DNA from: Microthyrium microscopicum
Taxonomy: Eukaryota; Ascomycota; Dothideomycetes; Microthyriales; Microthyriaceae
Length of the DNA stretch: 64,000 nt
Direction: 5' to 3'
NCBI GenBank assembly: GCA_010405405.1
Contig: MU004240.1
Coordinates: 450,217-514,216, forward strand
The notes below the pieces were generated by a model, which saw only the letters and a list, made by a program, of their open reading frames with translations, was not told the DNA's origin and did no database searches. Position 1 is the stretch's first letter. Each line of letters begins with the position of its first letter. Position numbers and translations under genes: made by a program. Shown here in pieces: positions 33,886 to 45,800 of this stretch.

Positions 33886-35385
33886 TGTTTTGCAAAATAC
33901 CCATGGGTATATGATATCCATTGAACGAGTTATTTTCAGATGGGAAGGATTACTACACATGTTTGGATGATAATGATATGGAATATGTGTGGCTGACTTG
34001 AAACTGATCGGCTAAAAGCACCAGGTCTTTGTGGCTTTGAAGTTTGAAGTATATCGATCCGGTGGCTAATTAGAGAGATTGATAATGAGAATCTCAATTA
34101 ATCCTGCAGACATCGTCTCATATGTATGATGTGAACTTGGGGATTCACAGGCTCAGCCACATATATCAATGAACTATGTCGCATCAATGGATATTAGGAT
34201 TTTCCCCACTGATCCCAGTGAATCCCATGGAAAAAGACGTCACGCCATTTCATGATCAGTATGCGGTTGGCCTAGATAGCATGAATTCTTGATATTAGAT
34301 TGGCGGGCTTAAGATGATATCTATATTACTGAACGTATACCATATTGATAGATAGATAATCTTAACAACTAGGGCTCCTTTTGTTAAGCGATGACCTTGA
34401 GTATTTCAGTGAAAAGGTGAGACAATATGTATCCCCCTATTCAAAGGACCGTAGAACAGGTTGATGGATGCTTGTCTCCCGTGCTAAGCTTTTTAGTTTG
34501 TACGAGTTAAATGAGTAGAAGCTCATTTATGGCGTTGAACTGGGGCTTGAAGCTGGACATAAGCTTCATTTGTACTACCTGTTGAACAAAGCTCAAAGAT
34601 CCAAGACCTAATCCACAGCCATCTTGTGAAAGGTCATCCATCGGGCGCATGGAATAAATTGTGTAACCAAGAGAAATACAGCGTAGCCCTGCCTAGTTCC
34701 AGTATCTGGGGCGGGAATACATTCTATTAAGCATTTGATACTTCAGAGGAGTGGCTTGTAGGAGGCAGGGCTCTTGTGATATTCGATAGGATGTATATGC
34801 AAGGCGGGTAAATTGATTGGACTAGTTCATTGGATTTGGCGTTGGTTGAGCGGGCGGATCGTGAAGTGGTCTAGATTTAATTGCATTGCAAGGCTGGGGC
34901 CATAATGGATTTGATGTAACGATAGAACATGGTGGTTTAATATGTAGCTGCCTTGCTTTTCCGTTTGAAGTGTGAGTTCTTTATCTTTTCAATCTTGTTT
35001 CTTGATCGAATTTCATTCAAGTCAAGTCAAGGTATATTTGCAAGTTTGCTCCTTCTCCCAATAAATCTGCCAAGTTACAGTACGCCACGAGACAGATCTA
35101 GATCCATCGTGCTCCAGGTGTAAGGGAAGCTACCAACGCAGCCAAGCAACCTCATTTGGTAATTCCAACTCGCTCCTGCCATACGAACCAACGATCCTGC
35201 CGTACGAACCAAACGCTCCTGCAAATTGCTAAACAAGCCTAGTATCCTCTGAGTCTCTTTTCTTGAAATCTTGATCCAAGCTTTCTCTCTCCTACATCCT
35301 CAACTTCTGAATTGCATCGCATTCCATCACCACCAAACCATCAATCAAATACACTCAGTATTTCCATCAAACATCTATCACCGCA
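33886..35385. other. Intergenic region with promoter repeat
   Basis: 1.5 kb without a supported gene. The first 1.1 kb is featureless and moderately AT-rich. The promoter-proximal part contains the tandem repeat at 35,171-35,222 described separately, and a CT-rich leader before 35,386. Confidence 0.5.
35171..35222. repeat. 21/22-bp tandem direct repeat upstream of small membrane protein gene
   Basis: CGCTCCTGCCATACGAACCA (plus A) at 35,171-35,191 is followed by a near copy at 35,192-35,213 (CGATCCTGCCGTACGAACCA plus AA) and a partial third copy CGCTCCTGC to 35,222. It lies about 165 bp before the ATG, so it may be a duplicated regulatory site; no factor is assigned. Confidence 0.7.
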
Positions 35386-35956
35386 ATGGAGTCCACCCTT
35401 CAAATGCTAGAGGCTCGCAACCTCATTGTCGCACGCGCTGCTCATGTGTACGTCATTCTGCTCCAGCTTTAATCACCCATCGACATGTCACTAACCTAAC
35501 GACTAGCTACTGCTCAACAGACAAGCACGGAAACCGAGTCTGCAAAAAGGAGAACTTCTTTCATCGCGTCGGTCGCTGGATCCTCACTGCAATCCTGATC
35601 TTCTTCGGTCTGATTGCTCTCATGATCCTCTGTTGGTACGTTGACTCTTAAACTCCATGCTTTTTCATCGTGTAGCTAACCATGTATTTCTCCATAGCTG
35701 CATTCGCCGCAAGCGATCCAAGAAGGTAAGTCGTCCATCCATCATCTCTTTAATGTTTTTGTTCCTAACAGAGTTGCAGAACAAGGAAGCTCAAGCAGTC
35801 GGTTACCAAGGGTATGCAAACCCAGCGCCTACCATGGCCGCTGCTCCCTATCCTCCACCTCCACAAGCCCATATTGACTCGAAGCCCGGACAGATGAGTG
35901 GAGTGACTGGCAATACCCAGCCAGGCGGAGCTGCCGCTTCATACTACAACCATTGA
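35386..35956 (+). CDS. Small single-pass membrane protein, unknown
   Basis: Four exons: 35386-35447, 35507-35635, 35698-35725 (28 nt), 35780-35956; introns 59, 62 and 54 nt; 131 residues. The N-terminal part carries YCSTDKHGNRVCKK, a two-Cys lumenal or extracellular motif. One membrane segment (GRWILTAILIFFGLIALMIL) ends in CCCIRRKRSKK, a triple-Cys (likely palmitoylated) and basic stop-transfer sequence, so the C-terminus is cytosolic by the positive-inside rule. The tail is Pro-rich (APYPPPPQAHIDSK) and ends SYYNH. The layout recalls Rcr1-type (Congo-red resistance) or stress-sensor-like small proteins, but key motifs of those families are not evident, so I leave the function open. Confidence 0.8.
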
Positions 35957-37095
35957 GAGCTTGTGCTTGTCAAAGCCGTGAAGGGTTGCAGGCTGGCAAA
36001 GGAATAGATTGCAGATGGAGCTCGAGAAAAAGGCGGCGGTGGGAGAGAAAGGAAAGTGCTGTTTTAGTGGCGGGACCAGGGAGTTAGGATTAGCTGAGCA
36101 TGATAGTCCAGTCAGCTTTTTTACACGGCATCGGGAATGAAGATAATCGTATTCAATGTTTGTCAATCCAGGAACCAGACTAAACGGCGTAGCCCAAAGC
36201 AGCGTTGCAAGAAGCCATCCGCTACGTTCTATTATCGCTTACCGTATGTCCCATTGAGCACATAGACAAAGTGTGAAATACTGAGCAAGATGGGATTCAA
36301 AGAGATCATAAGGTGAGGTGGTAGACATCGCGTTCTACGAGAGCTCGGCATTTAGCTCGTTGAACCGTTGAATAGTGAAGCTGTGATGAAGTTAACGATG
36401 ATGGAGACTTGAAAAGGACTTTTGAAGATCGGCGATTTGCACATGGAGAATGGCTCTAACTCGACATGGGAAAACGTGGGCGCCACTTCGGTCTAATGCA
36501 GCATTGTCGACCATAAAACATGGCAACCCTGCATTTCAACTTGAAATGTTGGAGAAGAGGCGATTTTCAACATTGAAGGGTTGGATATGACAGAATGTTG
36601 GTGTTGGGCTGAGAGTAGAAATAAAACAAGGAACATGACATTTTTAGGTCGAGGAAAAATAACAGAGGCTGATATCTAAAGGGAGAGTGGTATTTGAGAC
36701 ACTGTTACATTGTTAATATAGGTACGATAGGGTCAAGTTTTACGGAAAAATCAGCAAAAAGGAAAAGAAGATACAGCACAGTTACTGGGGAATTCCTAGC
36801 AGATGAAGATTTTGATGTTTAATTAGTGAAGGATTGGCTGAAGAGTAGTGCAACGGTCGCTAATTGTAGCTGCAAGTCCTACCACTATGCATTGCATTGA
36901 CACCTTTGGCTTTGCTTTGGCTTTGGCTTTGGCTTTGGTGTGATTTCGCTTGCTTTGCCTTGCTCCATTGCCAAAGGCTTGCCGAACTGCCTCTTCTCCT
37001 CTTGGCCTTTACCTACTCGATCATCCTGTTAATATTCCTATCGAGCTTTCTCATACCCTTCTACCAGCGGGGGGTCATGGTGAGAATTCTCGATT
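35957..37095. other. Intergenic, upstream of SSK1
   Basis: 1.1 kb without a supported gene. A hexanucleotide run of CTTTGG (about five copies) lies at 36,904-36,939, some 160 bp before the SSK1 ATG, followed by pyrimidine-rich sequence. Confidence 0.5.
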
Positions 37096-39249
37096 ATGCC
37101 GCAAAACCTTAAACTCCGCCTGAATCGACTTTTGCGTCGAGCTTCCTCCTCCACCACCAGTCGCGCCGCTCCGCCGTCCAGCAACGGCGATCTTCCCTCT
37201 CCACCCAAGACTGCTTCCTCACAGCTCCAACAAGACTCCACTCTCCCTTCTACAATCCTTTCCCATCCAAATAAATCGTCCAACTCCCTACATTCCTTGA
37301 AACCTCATCAACCGCAACCTCTTCCTTCCCCAGGTCCATCACCACGCACTTCGACTCAACAGCATAGTCCTCAACCGAGCAAGCATGAGGACAAGCCAAC
37401 CGAACGACCAGTAACGAGTGGCGATGGTAGCACAAAGTCCACCGATAACCATACTCTTGATAGCAGTGCTTGGACTTTTCCAGACCAGAATCCCGAGTTA
37501 ACATTCAGCTCTCCTACTCCCGATGTTCAGCGAACCCTTTCTTCTGGCAAACCTCCAACGTCCTCTGTACCACAGCCTATAACTCCTCCGCCGCCTCGAG
37601 TCCCAATGGCTCCAAAAAAGATCTGGGTCCGAAGACCCGGAGCTACGGCGACCTTAGTCACGGTCCGAGAAGATGATATGGTAGACGATGTAAAAGATGC
37701 CATTTTACGAAAATATGGCAATTCTCTTGGTCGTCATTTCGACGCTCCAGATGTCACGCTACGTATAAATCCTCGAAATCATGGAAACGAAGTCATACTC
37801 AGTCCCGACGAGCTCCTCGCCCAAGCCGTCGAACGATATTTCCCCGGCCGCCAATTAATGGAAGAAGCACTTCTCGTCCACGTCCCTCAGAAACGCACGC
37901 CCAAACAATCCCCAGGCGGCCAATTAGTCCACTATCATCACCACGCCCACTCCGCCGAAAGCGTTCCTCCCCACGAGTCCAGCACCGACTACTTCCCACC
38001 TATGCCTATCGCCATATCACCCGGCGCTCTACACCTCCAGCACATCCACCCCGAAGGACCACGCGCCATGTCCGTCCTCACCACCGGCCAAGTACCCCCT
38101 CTCGCTTCCCCAGGTGGCACACGGCGAACCTTGACCACGCGTGCCATAAGACCAGGCACGAACCGCCAACAAACCGCATCACCCACCATGCTCTCCTCCT
38201 CCACGATGCTCCGCAACTCGCGCCCGCGCAAAGACTCTGAGACGTCCGAGAAACACAGCCTGCCCACCACACTTCCCACCCCACCCGCCGTAGAGACTAT
38301 CAAGAACCAGAATTCACCCACCCCACGAGTCGCGTCCCCACGGCCCGTGAAACCGCGCAAACAGGTGCGAACTAAGCCTTCCCCCGAGCGCATCGCCCTC
38401 CCGGCCACTATAGTCGATACGCCAGTACCACCGATCAACGTACTCATTGTCGAGGACAACATGATCAACATGCGCCTTCTAGAACAATTCGTCCGCAAAT
38501 TAAAAGTCCACTGGGCCACCGCCGTGAACGGTCGCGAAGCAGTGAATAAATGGCGACAAGGAGGATTTCATCTAGTACTGATGGATATTCAATTACCGAT
38601 CATGAGCGGGCTAGACGCAACACGGGAGATAAGGAGATTGGAGCGCGTGAATCATATTGGCGTGTTGAGTGGGAGCAATCACTCGAGTTTACCGCCAGTT
38701 TTACCAGCAGGGGAGGAGAATGGAGAGGATACAGAGGTGAAAGAGGAGGATAAATTGGGTGATGCGCAGAGATTGTTCAAAAGTCCGGTGATTATTGTGG
38801 CGTTGACGGCGAGTAATTTGCAGAGCGATAGACATGAGGCTTTGGCGGCGGGCTGTAATGACTTTTTGACAAAGGTATGTCTTTCTCTCTCTCTCTCGTC
38901 ATACAACCCCTATTTCATCATCATCATCATCATCATCAACAACCACCCAATTTTTGGAAATCTTTACTAACGGTTTCCTCAGCCAGTAAATTTTGGCTGG
39001 TTCGAGCGCAAAGTCAAAGAATGGGGCTGCATGCAAGCTCTCATCGATTTCGACGGCTGGCGCATGTGGAAAAACGCAGCGGTTCAAAATGGGCTCAAGG
39101 ACGCGTCGAATCCTAGACCAGGTGCTGCTAGGAAGAAGGTGGTGGAGAAACCGCCAATTACCACGGACAATAGCAATGATAGTGTGGAGGGGGCGGGTGC
39201 GATGTTGAAGAAGGAGAGTAGTGAGGATACTGTAAAGGCATCTGCGTGA
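37096..39249 (+). CDS. SSK1: HOG-pathway response regulator SSK1
   Basis: Two exons, 37096-38874 and 38983-39249, with a 108-nt intron; 681 residues. Ssk1 is the terminal receiver of the Sln1-Ypd1 phosphorelay; unphosphorylated, it activates the Ssk2/22-type MAPKKK of the Hog1 pathway in osmotic, oxidative and fungicide stress. The first ~440 residues are Ser/Pro-rich and disordered, with one ordered island (KIWVRRPGATATLVTVREDD, RKYGNSLGRHFDAPDVTLRI) conserved among filamentous Ssk1. The receiver domain has VLIVEDN (Asp454), the phospho-acceptor Asp497 in LVLMDIQLPIMSG, the Thr/Ala switch IIVALTASNLQSD and the invariant Lys at LTK, directly at the exon junction. It continues PVNFGWFERKVKEWGCMQAL, typical of Ssk1/Mcs4. 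A long acidic insertion lies between the MDIQLP and ALTA parts. All key residues are intact. Confidence 0.96.
38876..38940 (+). repeat. Microsatellites inside the SSK1 intron
   Basis: The intron holds a TCTC dinucleotide run (about 38,881-38,898) and an ATC trinucleotide run of seven units (about 38,917-38,938), so its length is likely variable between strains. The ATC run would be in the reading path if the intron were retained. Confidence 0.75.
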
Positions 39250-39406
39250 TGCTTTGCTTTGGGAGAGGTGTAAGGGAGGAATGTCAGCTGGCTGATGGTT
39301 GGGTGCATAGGGCGGATAGGTGGTTAAGATACACGAAATGTCTAATTGCTAATTATGGTGGTTTTGATGGCTTCTGGGATGAGTGATTTTCATTGGGTGT
39401 GGTATG

Positions 39407-40161
39407 CTAATGAATGTCTTCTGTCCTTGAAATCACAGGATATTGAGCCATATCCTTTATGGCCTTTGAATTTCCCCTTCTGCAGAATCCTGTTGGACAT
39501 AAAAGGTACATCTTTTCCTTCATGGTCCACGGAACCTTTCCAGCCTTCTCGTCGCGAGCCTCGAGTTCCGCCCAGATCGGGTCTTCAAGCGGCAGCTCCC
39601 AATTGAACACCTCATCTATCACCATATCCGTCTCGCCCTTCGATTTAACAAATTCGATTGGATTAGGTGTTCGAGGCGTCGGCACCGCTCGCCGCAACTC
39701 ATTGCGAACGTCCTCCTTTGTGTACTTGCGACCCTCCCCAAACCATTGCAGCACATTCTTGTAGCCATTATAATAGTCACCTTCCTCTTCCTCGACTTCT
39801 GGACGGTAGAAAAAATCCATGTTAGATGAGTCTATGTACTTTTTAGCATTGTGTTAAAATTTCCCTATTGTTTGGCATTTAACTTACAGTTCTCAATTGC
39901 TGCCTCAATCTCATCCGCAGCACAGGAGTCCCTACGCCAACCCTCTTTGAATCGCTGTAATGCTGGCTTCGAGGTAAGGTATTCGACCGTGCCGTCGACG
40001 GGATTTTTTAGCCGCACGAGGCGACGGGCTATGCTATTTGTCTCATCTGAGTCTGGTGGTGGGTCGGGCGGGAGGTCTTCGTTGTTTTTGTTTGCATCGC
40101 CATGTGGTATTGGGTCCATGGCGGCTGGGTTGTTATTTTTGGCGTTGGGTTGGCAATCCAT
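39407..40161 (-). CDS. Unknown acidic protein
   Basis: Two exons on the minus strand, 40161-39888 and 39831-39407, with a 56-nt intron (GTAAGT donor; acceptor CATAG chosen over a nearer AAAAG because it keeps the frame); 232 residues. It starts MDCQPNAKNNNPAAMDPIPH, followed by a Pro/Asp-rich disordered stretch, then SIARRLVRLKNPVDGTVEYL and LQRFKEGWRRDSCAADEIE. The second exon has FYRPEVEEEEGDYYNGYKNV, LQWFGEGRKYTKEDVRNELR and the block DEVFNWELPLEDPIWAELEA. No signal peptide or membrane segments. I do not recognise the family; the composition and aromatic blocks look like a real conserved fungal protein. Convergent with SSK1, 157 bp between stops. Confidence 0.75.
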
Positions 40162-41300
40162 TGTGGAAGTATGAATTGTAAACTCCAACTGAAAATTTGT
40201 GTGGGTTCTAAAGAAAAGGTTGTCTTGGGGAAGAGGAAGGAGCACTGGAGCTGAGTGCGGACCAGCTCTTCAGCCTAATGGTAAATAATGCAGCCTGACC
40301 ATGGCATCAGGGGTAATTTCAACCAATGAGAGGCCAAGCTGTCTTTCCGTTGGCCAACCGCAACTTCCACAAGGCATATCGGGTCCAACCACTGGGTAAT
40401 CCATTTTTTCAATCAAGAGCATCCAAAATAGCTTCCGGCAATAGTTATGTATGATATGCGGAGGCAAAATTCCGTTGAATGATACAAGGAATCTGAGTTT
40501 CAGAGTTATCATGCAGTGACTGAAGGACATGGAAGTGAGGTTGGCTGAAAAGACCTCCCGAAACTGCTTTTCTGCAGACATATTTTAGGCGTTCCTAACA
40601 GGTATAAGAAATGTTTCCCTTCATGTAGGTCAGCGTTTTCCGTACTTTGAGCACCCAGGGAAGTGGAAAGACTCGCAAAGTTTATGTACAGAAATCTAAC
40701 GCTTTGTGATAGATTGACACAGCACATGTCAGTAGTATGCTGCCAGTCGATTGTCCAAAGCTCATCATTTTGCTGTTCGGGTAGTATCAGACACAAGTGC
40801 GGCTGAAGTTAGCAAGCAGTGGAGCGGATCAAAACACAGATTGGCCCCAGCACAGTCGGAACCAAAGCTGAAGCATAGGAGCTCCAGCTATTCTTGGATA
40901 GCAATCACAACTTCATGTCATCTCTTGTATTATTTCTGTTCATTTCGTAGTGCATGAAATGCTTCAGATTCATCATTCTGTTAGTCAATACCTTATAGGC
41001 GATAACTAGAAGGTCCTACCAAAACGATATACATCCTAAAAGTGCAATTCACCTGAGCATTACCATTGACGTAGTGACAGAAGATGTGTGAATCACAACT
41101 GGATCCTGCTTGTTCTAGTTACGGGGTCGGTTTGTGAGTCTTCCAATGATTAGGTATAGGTAGACATTGAAGCCTTGCTGATTGCGTAGAAATACGGTGT
41201 TTCCAACAGGATGGCAAGGCCATACCATTGTAAGTTTAAGAAGCGCCCGGTATTATCATCTCCATGGTAGATTAACAAATGACAGGTAGCTTTCCTGGCA
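40162..41300. other. Intergenic, upstream of the membrane protein gene
   Basis: 1.1 kb. A minus-strand frame at 40,270-40,581 ends CGSCGWPTERQLGLSLVEIT, which looks protein-like but is isolated. A 5' exon of the next gene may lie at about 41,170-41,230, reading FPTGWQGHTI before a GTAAGT donor and joining in frame at 41,286. No ATG-started model could be completed. Confidence 0.4.
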
Positions 41301-42471
41301 ATGTCATCGATCTGCATTTTTGATCTGGCGATCCTGATAGGCACAACTTGGGACCGCAAGGCGCGCCAGTATTACTGGTCATTAGCCCTGGCGACGTTCT
41401 TTTCGTTTTGTGTCACGGTGTCAGTTCTGGTTTTCTTTTTTGCATCTCCGCCGACTTCAAAGGGCTTTGCCAATCAAACGGTACGTGAATGGTTCCAGTT
41501 CACAATGCAAAATCTGCTGAACTGCTGAGTTTAGCATTTCAGCACATGTAGCGAAATGTTAGGCCGGCGTAATTCCGAGCCAATATAAGCTAACAAATGT
41601 AGTTTGCCGTTGCGCTTTCAACTATTGGCTATGTTCTATACGTTCCAAGTGACTTCGTCGTCAAGTACACAAGGTGAGTTTCATCAAGTCTTGCGATCTC
41701 TAGGCTTAACACCCGGCATAGACTCCACTTCTTGGGAACTAGTCGAAGGACTCTACTTATCTGCAGAATAATTTTGATTTGCGAATGGATATTCATCACG
41801 ATTCCTAATACTGGTAAGTGGCACCTCTCAGCATCTCTGTGTTGGTGCGCAGAAGGGGGAACTCTAAGCAGATTCGTCAACCATGTGTTCCAATAGATGC
41901 TAACAAACCCCCCTGACCTTGACAAGTTCTTACTAACGAGATATCAGTCATAGCTGCTGGAGCAGGTGTGACGGAGAAATATCGTTTCCCCCAGGCTTAT
42001 GCGACAACTCAACGTCTGGAACCGGCGGTATATGCGATTGTGTCAATCATGGTGTCCAGTCTCTATGTATACCATGCCCATATGATGTTCAGGGGACATC
42101 GAGAGAAGAGTTCCAAGCAAATGTTGTCTCGACTGCTCTACTCGAACGCTCTTTTAGTTGCACTGCACGTCGGCAACTTAGTTGCAGAATATACTGGGAC
42201 AGCCACGGTACAGACTGGCTACATAGCATTCTTATATTCATTTGTGGGCTTTCCCTCTTTTCCACTAGCTTGACACTTGCTAACACAGGCTTGAGCAACT
42301 AAAAATCGAGCTATTCATGCTCAAGAACATTGGGAAATGTACTTCTGAAAGTCTAGAGAGGTAAGTAGTTCAGCTCAGAGTTGATTCAGCGAGCTCAATT
42401 TGACCTGTTGTAGGTCGAGAACTTTGAGGCCCCAAGCTATAGAAACAGGTGAGACAGGATCATATGAATGA
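41301..42471 (+). CDS. DUF7703-like seven-pass integral membrane protein (5' end uncertain)
   Basis: Exons: up to 41480, 41603-41673, 41722-41813, 41948-42243, 42296-42360, 42414-42471; at least 253 residues from the ATG at 41301. That ATG lies inside the first membrane segment, so an upstream exon probably supplies the true start. Membrane segments are seen in FDLAILIGTTW, YYWSLALATFFSFCVTVSVL, VALSTIGYVLYVPSDFVV, TLLICRIILICEWIFITIPN, LEPAVYAIVSIMVSSLYVYH and LYSNALLVALHVGNLVAEY. The pattern (charged KARQYYWSL after helix 1, KIELFMLKNIGK near the end) resembles the fungal DUF7703 family of unknown function. The fifth exon needs acceptor TTGAG, past a stronger-looking CACAG that would lead straight to a stop. 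Confidence 0.7.
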
Positions 42472-42869
42472 GTCGTGGACAAGTGGCAACTCCTTCGAGA
42501 AGAGTTACTTTAGGTACTTCAGATCGACTCAACTCAGTAAACTGCTCTATAAGCCCACTTATAGGTGTTTCATTTCAAACAACGTTTGTATGTAGCTCGT
42601 TGCATGAATGTGTTTTGAATTCATATTCGATAACACCTGTCTATTGTAACTTACCTAAGGTACCTACTGAAACATCCGGTCGAGCTAATTTGTTTCCGCA
42701 GACGTTCATTTGATCTGCCGCGAGCGCGAGGAAAAGCGTCAAAGCAACCTATATCGTATCATCCCTCTGGCCATGCTTAAAGTGACACAGCCACTAATTG
42801 CCCAAGGGAGTGCAATTCCAATTAATACTCGATTCAAAATCCAATCCTTACAACAGCATTGACTCCTTG
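42472..42869. other. Intergenic between convergent genes
   Basis: 398 bp; nothing beyond presumed 3' UTRs. Confidence 0.45.
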
Positions 42870-45800
42870 TTATCGCCAAAAGCGCAGCCATTCTTTGCAA
42901 ACCCGTAGCCACCTCATGGCAGCCTCAACATATCGTCGGCCGGCAAGGCTGACACCAAAAGTGTTGACCGAATTTTGATTGGTCTTTAGCTGTCGCTGCT
43001 CCCATCTTCCTTCAGGATATGACTCGTTGAAGCCCCATTGCTTCATCCACAATTCCATCCAAGTTGGGTTGACCGCTTTTAGGTTTTGGAGGTCGAGGCT
43101 GACAGCACGAGATCTATCAGTTGCAAAAGTCGGTCTGACATCCTCAGATAGCAGACTTCGATAAAAGGTGAGCAGATTGATGGCAGGCACAAGGTCCAAG
43201 TCCCCACTATATTCATTCTCATCTTGAAAGAACTCAACAGCTTTGATCCAATCTTCGAAGCTTACAACTGTGGCATTGGGCAAGCTCGATTGAATAACGG
43301 GAAGGAGTTCAATCCATGGCGCTCGATATGGATTTAGCGCGTGGAACACCTTTGACTCTCTTTTCACCGCACTCAAAAACCCGCCCTCAGTTTTCTCGCT
43401 GGCCTGTTCTTCCTCTTTCTTCGATGCAAGACCAAGGAGAACACGAGAAAGAATGTCGATTGGAATCCAATCTATGTCTTGCATGGCCCCAAGGTCCGAA
43501 GGAATCTTGCCGAGATGCGCGGAACTACTGATTAGAGAAGGGAACCATTCTGTCTTATTCCACTGTCCTTTCGAGCCTCGCAGGACAGGACCAGCGACTT
43601 GTCCCACTCGGCAGATGGCTACGTCAAGGCCGCTTGATTGAGAAGCTTTGTCAAATAGTAACTCGGCTGCGTGTTTGCTCTGTGCATAGCCGATACCCTC
43701 GGATGCTTGAAGATCTTTAATGACCTTCTCAGGTACGGAGCCACCATCGATCTTGTTCCAGGAATTTGCAGCGCCAACACTGGAGATGAAGAATATGCGA
43801 CATGAATTATTGGCAGAAAGAGCCAAATTTATGAGATTCTGGCATCCCTGGATTTGCGGCGCAAATGAAGAAAGTGATCGATTGAAAGAAACAGGCCAAG
43901 CATTGTGAATTACAAGAGTTGCCTCTTGTTGCAGCTTCGCATATGAGTTTGCGGCCAGTCCCAGATTGTTGACAGCCAAGTCGACTTTCAAGAACTGGAC
44001 TTTGGCAGCTGGGAATTGAGAAAGCAACCCTCGTGAAATTGCACTAGATCTTTGACGACTTTCTGCATCTTTTGAGCGGTTCAGACAGTACACTCTTTTG
44101 ACTTTGGGGTCTCGAAGCAGCTCATCAAGAACATAGCTTCCAACACCCCCTGTAGAGCCTGTAAGGATCACGGTATCTCGCTTCGAGACTTTCAAAGAGT
44201 CTTGTGCTGCGTGATAGTGATCGACAAAATTGGAATGGCGTTCAATCAGGCTCTTCATCTCTATGGAAGGATCTTCATGAGATCTCGAATTGCCAAGTAG
44301 AGCTTGAGCAAGCATACGTACTGAGGGATTGGAGTATATCAATTGGGGTATGATGAGTTCATTAGGAATCTTCTCTTGTTGGCTAGCAGCATGTCTCAAA
44401 GCCCGAGTGATTTGAAGAGTCTGAAGCGAGTCCAGTCCATGGGCATAAAAGTCCGATTCGAAGGAAATTGATTCGAGGCACGGCCAGGCATTGGGCAATT
44501 CTGCAAGCAACGATGCTCCCAACAATTTTTTGTTCTCAAAATTCAGCTGCAGAGTACTTGACTGTTGTTCAGCATCTTTGTAGAGTTTGTCTATTACCCC
44601 AGAAAGGTTCTTCACAGTCTGTTGGCGAACAACGCTTCCTTTTGGAGAGCGTTGGAATACCGTGCCTGGATTCAATATGAGAATGTGCTCCTTGTCGAGT
44701 TTTGCGTGACCAGGCATATGTTCGTTGAGGTTTTGAACCTTTTCAAAGACATTTTGCAGCAAATCACTCTTGGGATTATTTCCCTTGTTTTGATGCGGCT
44801 CAATGATCAAGGCCGGTTGAAATCGACCTTGTCCAACCATGAGAGCAGCCTTCACGTCTGGCAAAGAGCCCACAGTCTCTTCAACCTGCCAATTGTCAGT
44901 ATAGGATAATAGAATAAAGCCGACGTAGGGATACAGACTTCATCCGGCTTTGGGTATCAAAAGGCGGCAGCAAAGCACAGAGTGACATCGCGTTCTATCA
45001 AACAGTGTAATGAAAAGGGACAAATCTCACCTCATTTGGTGTGATCTTCTCTCCAATGGAGAGGACAATAATATCATCCGTTCTACCCACATGCATCCAC
45101 ATATTCGACTTGGTAGGATGTGGCCTGTAGAGGTCTTTCATGCCGAATCGGGTGAGCTCTGGAAAGTTGAAGAACACAGCTTGGAATTGTTGGAGGTTTT
45201 CATGTTTGACAATGACCATCTCACTCAAGCCATTGCCACGATCCTCAAACTCAAAGCCTATGGAAGGATGATACTGGTGATAGTTGATATCTTCGGCATT
45301 CTCGGGTAGCAGCTCTGGTAGATTGGACGTCTCCGTCGATCCAAGAGTGTTACATGTTGCAGTACGTTTCCAGAGTGTTTCGCAAGCAGACTGAAGAAGT
45401 GGACCACCACCAAATTGAACTCCTTTCCATGATCGAAGCTTCTCAAGTACTACTTCATCGCGTACTATGTCTTCCAAAACTGCTGGAGGTATTGTTCCAC
45501 AATCTGCAAGTCCACTATCCAGAACTTGATTTACTAGTCCCACTGATGGTAGTTGATTTGCAGGTGGGAATATAATCACTGTATTGTAAAATATGCTCAG
45601 TTTCCAAAAGTCGATCGCTGCAGCCTATAAACAATCAGCAATTTCGATCACAACCATGATATGGAACGGAGACACATATTTTAGAGTGGTGGCTGGTCAA
45701 GTGTTGTAGATCAAAACTTACATGAAATGGGGGATATAGGTTGAAGGCCCTGCTATTAGAGTATTCATCTATAGCTGTTTTTCTACCCGGCACTTTAGGG

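Noticed and set aside
40270-40796. Minus-strand frames with protein-like tail CGSCGWPTERQLGLSLVEIT
   Set aside because: Isolated, no second exon or start context that makes a convincing gene; mentioned in the gap entry only.
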